This document shows positions 1-6,361 of a DNA stretch of 30,369 bases, piece by piece. The stretch covers positions 1 through 30,369 of the IMG/VR virus record IMGVR_UViG_3300042261_001206; one strand, given 5' to 3'. The DNA comes from a virus. Position 1 is the first letter of the stretch; every line of letters begins with the position of its first letter. Both the position numbers and the translations under genes were made by a program. The notes under the pieces were generated by a model. That model saw only the letters and a list, made by a program, of their open reading frames with translations. It was not told the origin of the DNA and made no database searches.

Positions 1-523
1 CTATGTCATTTTCTACATATGTTTCAACATCTTCTGTTTTTAATAAGAATACAATTCCATCTCCTTTAAATGATAGAGTTGCTAAAGTTAATTCATCTTT
101 TGTGAATAGAATACTACACGGAAAATGTGTATTTATGTATTCTTTATCTGTTACACTGAAGAAACTACCCATATTGTGATGACTATGAATTACTACATTG
201 TAACCTTCATTTTGATATTTTGTTAAGTTTTCGTATTCTACAGTTGATGCTGTTACTGTTTGTTCAGGAATGACATATTCATTGCCTACAATGAATCCTT
301 TATCAGAATATTCTCCCTTACATAATATACTGAACTCACATCCTGGTAATTTTTTCTGTATTGCTTGACATAATAATAGAATTTGATGATGTACTTCTAT
401 TTTTGGCTCACCTTCAACTATGCTTAATCCTGAATCCCATTCATCATCTCTTACTGTTCTAAATGCATTTCTTTCAGTTTTATTTTCATATATCCATTTC
501 TTTAATTTATTGTCCCATCTCAT
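1..523 (-). CDS. JAB/JAMM-motif metallopeptidase (3' end outside window)
   Basis: Probable zinc isopeptidase of the JAB/Mov34 family, which removes or matures ubiquitin-like proteins. Translated from ATG at 523 it runs 174 residues without a stop to the window edge. The JAMM motif is complete: a candidate catalytic Glu63, then His113-Ser-His115, seven residues, and Ser123-Val-Thr-Asp126. His113, His115 and Asp126 would bind zinc. The start is supported by GAGGTAT upstream. It begins 9 nt after the stop of the E1-like gene and is the last visible member of a cassette with E1-, E2- and Ubl-like genes, so its likely job is to trim or deconjugate the small beta-grasp protein encoded at 2299-2565. 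A stand-alone DNA-repair (RadC-type) role is less likely given these neighbours. Motif seen directly; partner inferred. Confidence 0.85.
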   Translation of the reverse strand, partial: MRWDNKLKKWIYENKTERNAFRTVRDDEWDSGLSIVEGEPKIEVHHQILLLCQAIQKKLPGCEFSILCKGEYSDKGFIVGNEYVIPEQTVTASTVEYENLTKYQNEGYNVVIHSHHNMGSFFSVTDKEYINTHFPCSILFTKDELTLATLSFKGDGIVFLLKTEDVETYVENDI

Positions 524-532
524 ACTAATACC

Positions 533-1168
533 TCACTTGATTATGTTAAGAAAATGGTCTTTTATATCTATGGTTATTATCTTATTATTTATTGATTCTA
601 TGTTAAAATCTATGCTTGTGACTATTGTAGTTATTGCTGATGCTAAATACTGACACGGTGCTAAGAAACTTGGTACAATTTCATACCCTCTCTGTTCTGG
701 CTCTAATTCCCATATACTGCTGAAATCTGGGTTTATCATTATTGTAGTTGATAATCCATCATAACCTAATTTTACTCTCTTATTGTTCATTAATGCTTCT
801 GGTAATTCATCAAGTACATCTCGGCAGTCTATTATTAAACAGTCCTTTAATTCCTGCATCTCTACATTTGTCAATTCTTCTATTCTTTTGTTGAATAATC
901 TTATTTCTGTTTCATCTCTTCTTTCCATTATTAAATCCATGACAGCATTTGTTTTATCTTCGTCTATATCTAAAGTTCTAAAAGGAGTTCGGTTTAAATT
1001 GTGCTGTTCTATTTTATCAAAATCTATTAGGTATAGGTTTTTGGTTCCTATTAATGCCATATTTAATGCTACCCATGAACCAATCCCCCCTACACCTATG
1101 ATTAATACTTTCTCTGGAATATTGAGTTCAAGTTCTTTCTGTCTGTCATATAAATCTGCCATTACCAT
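533..1168 (-). CDS. E1/ThiF-family adenylyltransferase
   Basis: Likely activates the C-terminus of a ubiquitin-like protein by adenylation, as ThiF, MoeB and E1 enzymes do. The 211-residue product has the glycine-rich ATP loop GVGGIGS (25-31), the acidic strand end LIDFDKIE (48-54) followed by the NLNR signature (57-60), Lys72, and Asp114 after a hydrophobic strand. Cys172 in PSFLAPCQYL could be the thioester cysteine; zinc-binding CxxC pairs found in MoeB are absent. It is short, essentially the catalytic core. AAGGAG precedes the ATG at 1168; a second ATG lies at 1162. Its start overlaps the stop of the E2-like gene, suggesting translational coupling. Family assignment is firm; the substrate is inferred from the cassette. 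Confidence 0.88.
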   Translation of the reverse strand: MVMADLYDRQKELELNIPEKVLIIGVGGIGSWVALNMALIGTKNLYLIDFDKIEQHNLNRTPFRTLDIDEDKTNAVMDLIMERRDETEIRLFNKRIEELTNVEMQELKDCLIIDCRDVLDELPEALMNNKRVKLGYDGLSTTIMINPDFSSIWELEPEQRGYEIVPSFLAPCQYLASAITTIVTSIDFNIESINNKIITIDIKDHFLNIIK

Positions 1169-2274
1169 TCACTCCTTGTTACTCTTTCCTCTGTCACTTG
1201 ATTTCTTTCTTCTTGCGTTATATTATTTAAGAACTTATCTATTAGATATGTTTTTATTTCCATATTCAGAGCAGAGTCCATATTTGCTGTTTGTAGAGTT
1301 CTTGGTAAATCTCTTAATACTTCAAATAATGGTTTACCTTCTAATTCACCAATACAACATCTTTGTGTTCCTATGAAATGTAAGTTTTTACCTCTTGTTA
1401 CTTTTACGTCAGATGATGTTATTCTTGGAGTAACTCTTACTTTTAGCCCTGTTACATATAATTCATCCATTCCTTCATTATCTCCAGGGTATTGATATAA
1501 ATTGTTTCTGAAATGTACTGAAGTTGTATTTACTTTGTTTTTAAATTTTAACCAAAGTTCTCCCTCTTCTTCTACAAATTCCCAATTTTCTAATATTTCT
1601 TTGGAATTCTTAAGGATGTCTACAAATAGTTTATTTCTTGTATCCGTGAATTTATCTTTTAATTTTGTTATTCTTCTTTCATAATTGTTTTTAATAGTTT
1701 TTATCTGTGAATTTATATCTTCATAAATATCTTTGTAAATACTTTCTTTGATATCTTCAAGACTTTCTCCTTGAGTCTCTTTGATTTCCATTGTGTAAAC
1801 TTTTCCGTCTCCTAAAATAACAGCACTGTTTTGTATTTTTACTTTATCAAGTCCAACATCATTTCCTCTTCCTTCTATTGGATTAAGGGAAACTACACTT
1901 CTCATTTCCTTGTTTTTGATTTCTTTTAAGTTGTGTATGTCATCGACTATAATTCCTGCATATACTTCTGTTAATTTTTCAAGTTCTCTTTCTGTTAAAT
2001 CTTCTACAAAACGTTTAAAACCACTGTCTCCTGAATAGAAATATCTACCTTTTCCATTATATTTAACATCTTTACAATATTTGTCTTCATTGACTAATTT
2101 ATATAGATTATCGTGATGGCTGAATTCTGTTCTTAATGTTCTTGCCACATCAAGATATTTACCTGTTACTGCTCTCTTTACTCTTTCATCTTCATCCTCT
2201 GAGAATGTTATTTTTACTTTTAAATCATATCTACTCATTGTTTCAGATGCTTGCTTACTTATTTCGACTAACAT
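1162..2274 (-). CDS. E2-like (PRTRC system protein B-like) protein with central coiled coil
   Basis: Candidate conjugating enzyme of the cassette. The 370-residue protein has a basic N-terminal half, a charged helical stretch around residues 180-235 likely to form a coiled coil, and a C-terminal part containing KNLHFIGTQRCCIGEL. The pattern of Asn/His, Gly, then Cys-(Ile/Leu)-Gly resembles the active-cysteine region of prokaryotic E2-like proteins and PRTRC protein B as I remember them. It sits between the Ubl-like gene (24 nt upstream) and the E1 gene (overlapping), the position E2-like genes take in such operons. The N-terminal half matches nothing I recognise. The E2 assignment depends on one motif plus context; a structure prediction showing a UBC/RWD fold would settle it. 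An adaptor without conjugating activity is the main alternative. Confidence 0.5.
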   Translation of the reverse strand: MLVEISKQASETMSRYDLKVKITFSEDEDERVKRAVTGKYLDVARTLRTEFSHHDNLYKLVNEDKYCKDVKYNGKGRYFYSGDSGFKRFVEDLTERELEKLTEVYAGIIVDDIHNLKEIKNKEMRSVVSLNPIEGRGNDVGLDKVKIQNSAVILGDGKVYTMEIKETQGESLEDIKESIYKDIYEDINSQIKTIKNNYERRITKLKDKFTDTRNKLFVDILKNSKEILENWEFVEEEGELWLKFKNKVNTTSVHFRNNLYQYPGDNEGMDELYVTGLKVRVTPRITSSDVKVTRGKNLHFIGTQRCCIGELEGKPLFEVLRDLPRTLQTANMDSALNMEIKTYLIDKFLNNITQEERNQVTEERVTRSEW

Positions 2275-2298
2275 TGTTGCCTCCTATAAAAAGAGAAA

Positions 2299-2565
2299 TT
2301 ATAGTCCTGCTTTATTTACTTGGTGCAAGACTATCTCTCCACTGTAAGGGAAATCTTCTGGATATAATTTATTTCCTTCTGCGTCTGTTACTCCCATTCG
2401 TTTGATACCTTCTTCTTTTGCCATTTCTCTGACATCTTCTGCTGTAATTTCTCCTTCAAATTCTTTTTCTGCTTGTCCTTCAATTACTATTTTATTATAT
2501 GTTTCTGCATATTCTGGCACGTTTTCACCGTCCTTAAATTTAGTATAACCAAATATGGCTACCAT
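2299..2565 (-). CDS. Small beta-grasp-like protein, candidate ubiquitin-like modifier
   Basis: An 88-residue acidic protein that I read as the modifier of the cassette. From about residue 24 it shows strand (KIVIEGQ), strand (EKEFEGEIT), helix (AEDVREMAKEEGI), strand (RMGVTDAEG), and a last strand (GEIVLHQV) leading to a flexible tail ending NKAGL. This order suits a ubiquitin or PRTRC-C type beta-grasp. The tail has a single Gly before the last Leu, not Gly-Gly, so removal of one residue, perhaps by the adjacent JAMM peptidase, would expose a terminal Gly. GGAGCAGG precedes the ATG. First gene of the cassette and 40 nt downstream of a hypothetical gene. No sequence match is claimed; the call rests on predicted strand order, size and neighbours. 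Confidence 0.5.
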   Translation of the reverse strand: MVAIFGYTKFKDGENVPEYAETYNKIVIEGQAEKEFEGEITAEDVREMAKEEGIKRMGVTDAEGNKLYPEDFPYSGEIVLHQVNKAGL

Positions 2566-2573
2566 TCCTGCTC

Positions 2574-2592
2574 CATGAGTGGCTAACTCATG
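2574..2592 (-). promoter_or_regulatory. Hairpin just upstream of the Ubl-like gene
   Basis: Perfect 7-bp inverted repeat CATGAGT/ACTCATG with a 5-nt loop. On the minus-strand transcript its 3' arm abuts the GGAG used to start the Ubl-like gene 9 nt away, so it could influence ribosome access or mark an RNA processing site. Function inferred. Confidence 0.4.
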
Positions 2593-2605
2593 AAGTCAGG
2601 GGTAT

Positions 2606-3145
2606 TCATATCCATTCTACTTCGTCTGGGTCTTCATCTTCATCTTTCCAGACTACACTTAATTCTACATCAAATACTTCAACTGGTTCTACTGTTACTT
2701 CATCTATTATATCTATTGATGTTCCTATTTCTCTTATTTTTTTATCATATAGTTCTGCTATTATTGCATGTCTTTGTAGATTTGGGATTCTTCTTATTCT
2801 GAATTCATGTTGTAATCTATCGCTTACTCTTATTGTTATTCGACTTTCTTCATCTGATATTGATATATCATCTAATGTTGGAACTAATGGTGCCCCTGCT
2901 ATTTCTTTTTCTTCTTTCTTTCGTTTTTCTATTTGTCTTTTTCTGAGTGCTCTTAAGTCTTTTTCTGCTATTTTTTTTGCCTTTCTATGTTCTTCTTCTG
3001 CATTTATTATAAATTGTGGTTTATAGTCACAACTTCTACACCCTGTCATTGGTCCAGTTTCTATAATTTTTGCTACCACTGCATCAATATCATATCTGTA
3101 GTCTTCCATTTTACATGAATTGTCCATAAGAAATTGACATGTCAT
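2606..3145 (-). CDS. Hypothetical protein with charged coiled-coil segment
   Basis: Not recognised. The 179-residue product has an N-terminal part with four scattered cysteines (Cys3, Cys11, and a CRSC pair near residue 36), a strongly charged helical stretch at about 50-80 (EEEHRKAKKIAEKDLRALRK), then a segment rich in Ile, Arg and Asp and an acidic C-terminus ending in DPDEVEWI. The CxxC pair plus the earlier cysteines could bind a metal. It lies directly upstream of the ubiquitin-like cassette in the same orientation and may share its transcript. GAGATGAT precedes the ATG. Confidence 0.75.
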   Translation of the reverse strand: MTCQFLMDNSCKMEDYRYDIDAVVAKIIETGPMTGCRSCDYKPQFIINAEEEHRKAKKIAEKDLRALRKRQIEKRKKEEKEIAGAPLVPTLDDISISDEESRITIRVSDRLQHEFRIRRIPNLQRHAIIAELYDKKIREIGTSIDIIDEVTVEPVEVFDVELSVVWKDEDEDPDEVEWI

Positions 3146-3208
3146 TTTATCATCTCTTGTATTATATATGTTATTTATCGTATTTAAATGTTATTGATGC
3201 TTTATTTA

Positions 3209-3493
3209 TTACATAAACATTGGGTCTACATGTTTTGGTTGGCTACCCATGCGTATTGTTTGTTCTAATGGAACTATTTTATAGCCGTGTTCTTCTATTA
3301 TGTCCTTATTAACTAATTCTAACAGTTGTTCGCCTGTTTCACCAGAGTTTCTTATCTTTTGTAATATCATACAATATGTTTGAGATAGTCTTATTAGTGT
3401 GTACATTTGGTCGAATTCTTCCATTTCTTCTATTAAGTTATATATTTTTTTATCTAATATTTCTGCTTGTTCTTTTGTTTCTTCACTTATCAT
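3209..3493 (-). CDS. Hypothetical small helical protein
   Basis: Not recognised; 94 residues, mostly helical in appearance with an acidic N-terminal half (EETKEQAEILDKKIYNLIEE) and a Met/Pro-rich end. The ribosome-binding site GGAGGAGGT lies inside the last codons of the upstream gene, so the two are translationally linked. Followed by about 60 nt without a gene before the next start at 3145. Confidence 0.7.
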   Translation of the reverse strand: MISEETKEQAEILDKKIYNLIEEMEEFDQMYTLIRLSQTYCMILQKIRNSGETGEQLLELVNKDIIEEHGYKIVPLEQTIRMGSQPKHVDPMFM

Positions 3494-3496
3494 ATT

Positions 3497-3703
3497 TTAA
3501 CCTCCTCCATAAACTGCATAACCTACTTTATCAGTGGGTTCATGCACTGTTGGTTTCCTGCTTGCTAATTGACCTCTTATATATTCTTCTAATCCCTCTC
3601 TTTTTGCTATAATTTCTATGGCTTCATCTTCTGTTTCTGCTAACGCAAATGCCATTCCACATGTGTAATCACATAGCACATCTTCCCATACATATAGTTT
3701 CAT
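3497..3703 (-). CDS. Small conserved-type viral protein ending in GYAVYGGG
   Basis: A 68-residue protein beginning MKLYVWEDVLCDYTCGMAFA. I recall similar short proteins of unknown function in many tailed phages, with a YVWE..L.DYT.G start and a V(Y/W)GGG end, but cannot check this here. The three terminal Gly codons (GGA GGA GGT) also form the Shine-Dalgarno site of the next gene, 3 nt after the stop. GGAGGAG precedes its own ATG. Predicted compact alpha/beta fold, no membrane segment. Function unknown. Confidence 0.75.
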   Translation of the reverse strand: MKLYVWEDVLCDYTCGMAFALAETEDEAIEIIAKREGLEEYIRGQLASRKPTVHEPTDKVGYAVYGGG

Positions 3704-4018
3704 TCAAAACTCCTCCAGTTTTTCTACTACAATATATACAGTAAAATCACTTGAATTATTTTTTTGATGTTCTATTACTTCTGGTGATATTATAATCTCG
3801 TTTTTATCTTGTAAATAAAATGTTTCATTGTTTTCTATTGTTATTGTACTTAATAGTCTTCTTGTAAAATCTCGTACGCTTGTATTTTTTGGCATTCTAT
3901 ATGCTTCTTCTGAAGGTGTTACGAATACGATACTTGTATATTTATTATATTCCGTTGCATATGTTGATTCAGTACTTGAACTAAGACTTATTGGAATATC
4001 TGCTTTCCATGTTTGCAT
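3704..4018 (-). CDS. Hypothetical protein, start uncertain
   Basis: Not recognised; 104 residues, Ser/Thr-rich with a hydrophobic strand (YTSIVFVTP) and a second near the C-terminus (FTVYIVVEKL). The ATG at 4018 has no visible Shine-Dalgarno site, and the frame stays open upstream for about 30 codons, through the palindrome at 4052-4067 and into the end of the preceding gene, without an ATG, GTG or TTG. A non-canonical start (a CTG is available near 4080) or frameshifted expression from the upstream gene is therefore possible. It abuts the next gene. Confidence 0.6.
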   Translation of the reverse strand: MQTWKADIPISLSSSTESTYATEYNKYTSIVFVTPSEEAYRMPKNTSVRDFTRRLLSTITIENNETFYLQDKNEIIISPEVIEHQKNNSSDFTVYIVVEKLEEF

Positions 4019-4051
4019 TTCTGGTGTAATTGTATAACTACATGTTTCTTT

Positions 4052-4067
4052 GCCTATATCTATAGGC
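4052..4067. repeat. Near-perfect palindrome GCCTATA-TC-TATAGGC
   Basis: Two 7-nt complementary arms with 2 nt between, located between the 65-residue gene (stop at 4069) and the annotated start of the next gene. The very short spacer suits a dimeric DNA-binding site better than an RNA hairpin. Function inferred. Confidence 0.4.
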
Positions 4068-4068
4068 T

Positions 4069-4266
4069 TTAGCAGTTTAAAATATCTACAACCTTTAGTC
4101 CTTCTGTTTTAACCCAACTGCTACACGTTTCATTGCATTTTCTTAGTTTTATTGCGTTTTCTCTAACTTCTTCTACTTTTCCTTCAAATAGGTTTCCTTC
4201 TGCGTCTTCAAATAATAGGTCTACACCTATTAATTCTTTTATGTTTTTCTTTATTTCTACTTCCAT
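4069..4266 (-). CDS. Hypothetical small protein, possible SH3-like barrel
   Basis: Not recognised. The 65-residue product alternates short strands (GVDLLFEDAEG, FEGKVEEVREN, AIKLRKCNET, GLKVVDIL), suggesting a small barrel. It has three cysteines, two of them (CNETC) four apart. A clear AAGGAGG site lies upstream of the ATG, within the last codons of the 46-residue gene. Function unknown. Confidence 0.65.
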   Translation of the reverse strand: MEVEIKKNIKELIGVDLLFEDAEGNLFEGKVEEVRENAIKLRKCNETCSSWVKTEGLKVVDILNC

Positions 4267-4268
4267 TG

Positions 4269-4409
4269 TTATTCCTCCTTATATCCTCTTTTAATATCTT
4301 CTATAAAATCGTTTTCTATTGCTAAGGTTATTGATTCATATTTGTCAAAATGCCATTTTGGTGCTAATATACTTATATAATATTCTGTTTGTGATGTTAT
4401 AATATGCAT
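4269..4409 (-). CDS. Hypothetical 46-residue protein
   Basis: Begins MHIITSQTEYYISILAPKWH and ends in an acidic/basic helix (DFIEDIKRGYKEE). Not recognised. It fills the gap between two better-supported genes with 2-5 nt spacings, and its last codons carry the Shine-Dalgarno site for the next gene. No clear ribosome-binding site of its own; translation may be coupled to the upstream gene, whose stop is 4 nt away. Confidence 0.55.
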   Translation of the reverse strand: MHIITSQTEYYISILAPKWHFDKYESITLAIENDFIEDIKRGYKEE

Positions 4410-4413
4410 ACTA

Positions 4414-4569
4414 TCAAAACCATTCGTGTACTATTTCTCCATGTTCTACTTTTAGTCTTAGATATTTGTTATTAGTGAATTTAATTGCTATGTAGTTTTC
4501 TCCCTTGTCTTTAAATGCATCTTCAATAGTCATACCTTTAATATCTGTTAAGAATTGTATTCCACTCAT
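4414..4569 (-). CDS. Hypothetical 51-residue protein
   Basis: Begins MSGIQFLTDIKGMTIEDAFK, followed by strands (YIAIKFTNN, YLRLKVEHG) and an end in IVHEWF, which looks like a small alpha/beta domain. Not recognised. Its ATG overlaps the stop of the 97-residue gene by 4 nt, consistent with coupled translation. Confidence 0.6.
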   Translation of the reverse strand: MSGIQFLTDIKGMTIEDAFKDKGENYIAIKFTNNKYLRLKVEHGEIVHEWF

Positions 4570-4859
4570 CTTATCCATTCCTTTGGTCCTTCTAATAACA
4601 TTGGTATTATATCTTTGTTTATTTGGTGAAATACTTCATATGAATGTTCATCTTTTAATGCTAAGTTTTTTATTCTTGTTATTCCATTTATATTAGATAA
4701 TATATCATGTGCTATTGTATTTCCTGGAATTCTATCTCTTACTCCTGCAACAGTTAATCTTTCAATTGGCATTTTTTTCTTTTCAAATTCTTTATAGAAT
4801 ATTGTTCTTTCCTTTTTTGCTTTCATTTTCCAATACCATCTCATTTGTTTATCCATCAT
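4566..4859 (-). CDS. Hypothetical basic protein
   Basis: Not recognised; 97 residues with a very basic N-terminus (KQMRWYWKMKAKKERTIF) that could bind nucleic acid, then a mixed region ending EGPKEWIR. GAGGTG precedes two adjacent ATG codons (4859 and 4856). The upstream gene stops within this start (TGA overlapping ATG). No membrane helix or catalytic motif visible. Confidence 0.7.
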   Translation of the reverse strand: MMDKQMRWYWKMKAKKERTIFYKEFEKKKMPIERLTVAGVRDRIPGNTIAHDILSNINGITRIKNLALKDEHSYEVFHQINKDIIPMLLEGPKEWIR

Positions 4860-5104
4860 TTCACCTCTATTATTTCAGGGATATTGTTTCTTTTACCTAA
4901 ATCGTCACTTAATATGTATCTTGTTTTTAGTTTGTAAATTCTTATTTCTACTATTGGGTCTCTTATTTGATTATTTATATAGTCTATTAGTTCTTCTTCT
5001 GTATCAAATTCTAATATATTTGGTAATTTATCATATTTGTCCATCAATGGAGCGTATTTTACAACCATATCTGGTGTGTGATATTTTATTGTTGCTATAT
5101 ACAT
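4856..5104 (-). CDS. Hypothetical 82-residue protein
   Basis: Begins MYIATIKYHTPDMVVKYAPL; contains an acidic helix (FDTEEELIDYINNQI) followed by a strand-rich basic end. GAGGTAT upstream of the ATG also encodes the end of the previous gene. Its fold looks like a small alpha/beta domain. Not recognised. Confidence 0.7.
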   Translation of the reverse strand: MYIATIKYHTPDMVVKYAPLMDKYDKLPNILEFDTEEELIDYINNQIRDPIVEIRIYKLKTRYILSDDLGKRNNIPEIIEVK

Positions 5105-5106
5105 AT

Positions 5107-5313
5107 TTATACCTCAAATGTTTGTTGTTTTAATAAAGTATCATCTATGGAGCCTGTTATATTTATTTTTCTTATTTCTATTATTTCATATATTGTTTTA
5201 CAAGCAGTACATACATATGTAGTTGTATATTTATTGTAAATTGCTCCAGTTGATAATTTCTTATAGTTTATTTGTTTTGCCTCATTTTTGTTACAAATTT
5301 TGCATTCTGGCAT
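5107..5313 (-). CDS. Small zinc-ribbon-like protein
   Basis: A 68-residue protein with a CKIC pair (residues 4-7) and a CTAC pair about 31 residues later (near residues 38-41), the spacing of a four-cysteine zinc ribbon. The start is set at the internal ATG 5313 because GGAGG lies a few nt upstream; an in-frame ATG at 5346 lacks such a site and would overlap the upstream gene further. Likely a protein- or nucleic-acid-binding adaptor. Partner unknown. Confidence 0.7.
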   Translation of the reverse strand: MPECKICNKNEAKQINYKKLSTGAIYNKYTTTYVCTACKTIYEIIEIRKINITGSIDDTLLKQQTFEV

Positions 5314-5599
5314 ATTCTTCTTCCTCCCATTTTTCAATGAATGCACTTTGCATATCTGTTGGTAGGATATTGAATGGTATAATTACTGACCTTTGTGGTC
5401 TTTTTATATATAATTTGAATAATCTTATTCTTGTTATTCCGTTTGGTGCTGGCATTTCCCATATTTCCCATGCTTTAATTGTTTGTTCTGTAAATCCACT
5501 AACCATTGCTATTACTGTTGATGGTCCAATATGATGTACTAATATGTCTCCTATCTTTATTTCTTTGCGGAGTTTATCATTGAATATCATTTTACTCAT
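5291..5599 (-). CDS. Hypothetical beta-rich protein
   Basis: Not recognised; 102 residues. The middle (EIKIGDILVHHIGPSTVIAM and later ITRIRLFKLYIKR) looks like an SH3- or KOW-like barrel, and the C-terminus is an acidic helix (FIEKWEEEEYARM). ATG at 5599 overlaps the stop of the upstream gene (ATGA). Its end overlaps the zinc-ribbon gene start by 23 nt, within which lies that gene's ribosome-binding site. Confidence 0.7.
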   Translation of the reverse strand: MSKMIFNDKLRKEIKIGDILVHHIGPSTVIAMVSGFTEQTIKAWEIWEMPAPNGITRIRLFKLYIKRPQRSVIIPFNILPTDMQSAFIEKWEEEEYARMQNL

Positions 5600-5799
5600 C
5601 TTGGTTGATGTCCATTTAAACTATCTTGTGCGTTTTCTATTTTTTGTCTATTTGATAGTAATTCTTTGTTTAGTCTTCCTTTATCTTCCATTAGGTTTTT
5701 TATAATATATTCTAATTGTTTAACAACAATACATGGTTCTTCACATCTACAAGGATGTGCAGAGAAGTCATTTATATCATATTCTTCATTATTTGTCAT
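5596..5799 (-). CDS. Hypothetical 67-residue protein, first gene of the leftward operon
   Basis: Not recognised. Short acidic N-terminus, a cysteine cluster (CRCEEPC near residues 18-24) and a helical segment likely to form a coiled coil (YIIKNLMEDKGRLNKELL). AAGGT lies before the ATG. It appears to be the first gene downstream of the 226-nt control region, and everything from here to position 1 is packed with small gaps in the same direction. Confidence 0.65.
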   Translation of the reverse strand: MTNNEEYDINDFSAHPCRCEEPCIVVKQLEYIIKNLMEDKGRLNKELLSNRQKIENAQDSLNGHQPR

Positions 5800-6025
5800 T
5801 TTATCATACCTTTTGTTTATTTGTTATGATATTATTTATATCGTCTATAATGCTTTCTTTTCTTGTTTAATTGATGATAACATCCTCTAATTATGAACTT
5901 CTTTAAACTGTTTATATGATTGATAACTGTCCTTAAACTGTCTATTAATACTCTATTTAGCCAATTGATGTGTCTTTTCTATTAAAAATATATAATAAGT
6001 CTTCTATAAGTGATTATCTTCGTAT
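5800..6025 (-). promoter_or_regulatory. Control region of the leftward operon, with direct repeats
   Basis: The 226 nt hold no convincing gene. Very AT-rich. TTAAACTGT occurs twice in direct orientation (5903-5911 and 5933-5941), exactly 30 nt apart, about three helical turns. Several TATA-like stretches exist on the minus strand, including TTATATATTTTTAA (near 5980-5995) and GATATAAATAA (near 5830), but base composition makes a single choice unsafe. Likely promoter and operator for genes 5799 to 1. Confidence 0.45.
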
Positions 6026-6163
6026 CTATAGTTTAAAGTCGTATTCCTCATCACTGAAGCATTTTTTTATTCTTTTTATGAAGTCGGCTGTATGCTCACA
6101 TGAGTGGAAGGCCATTTTAGTCCGTGTTAAGGATTTTGTGTCAGTTATAATGATTTCTATCAT
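6026..6163 (-). CDS. Hypothetical 45-residue protein
   Basis: Begins MIEIIITDTKSLTRTKMAFH and ends with DEEYDFKL. Not recognised. A TTGGAG site lies about 8 nt upstream of the ATG, and the 5' neighbour stops 39 nt before it. Two cysteines, no membrane helix. A longer plus-strand open frame over the same bases lacks a ribosome-binding site and is judged a shadow. Confidence 0.55.
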   Translation of the reverse strand: MIEIIITDTKSLTRTKMAFHSCEHTADFIKRIKKCFSDEEYDFKL

Positions 6164-6202
6164 AATGTTTTCTCCAAAAACATAATCACGAATAATGTTT
6201 TT

Positions 6203-6361
6203 TTAGCAGTGGGAACCCTGCTTCTCTTCCCTGACTTCATAATAAAATGCTACCATAAACCATAAGATTGATGCTATTCCGTAGAAAATGTTTGAATTCT
6301 GAAATGATAATATAGCGTAGTAGATGCTTGTGATTAAAAAAATAATGATGAGGGGATTCAC
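6203..6361 (-). CDS. Small membrane protein with two predicted helices
   Basis: A 52-residue protein starting at GTG 6361, overlapping the stop of the upstream gene (GTGA). Two hydrophobic stretches, about residues 3-20 and 25-41, are separated by a short QNSN turn, and a charged tail (YEVREEKQGSHC) follows. Size and topology fit a holin-like or other small viral membrane protein, but no lysis enzyme is visible nearby, so no function is assigned. Confidence 0.6.
   Translation of the reverse strand: MNPLIIIFLITSIYYAILSFQNSNIFYGIASILWFMVAFYYEVREEKQGSHC

Noticed and set aside
3497-3520. C-terminal Gly-Gly-Gly of the 68-residue protein as a ubiquitin-like tail
   Set aside because: The GGA GGA GGT codons double as the Shine-Dalgarno site of the next gene, and the protein shows no beta-grasp pattern, so the match is more simply explained by the overlap.
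420-6185. Several plus-strand open frames of 60-200 codons across the left part
   Set aside because: They lie opposite better leftward genes, encode Leu/Phe/Ser-rich strings typical of antisense AT-rich DNA, and lack ribosome-binding sites.
6186-6240. Shared AGCAGTGGG/CGCAGTGGG segments at about 6205, 7168 and 8333 as a repeat family
   Set aside because: Only a 6-9 nt core plus a T-run is shared, two copies overlap small coding frames, and the similarity is too short to separate from chance.
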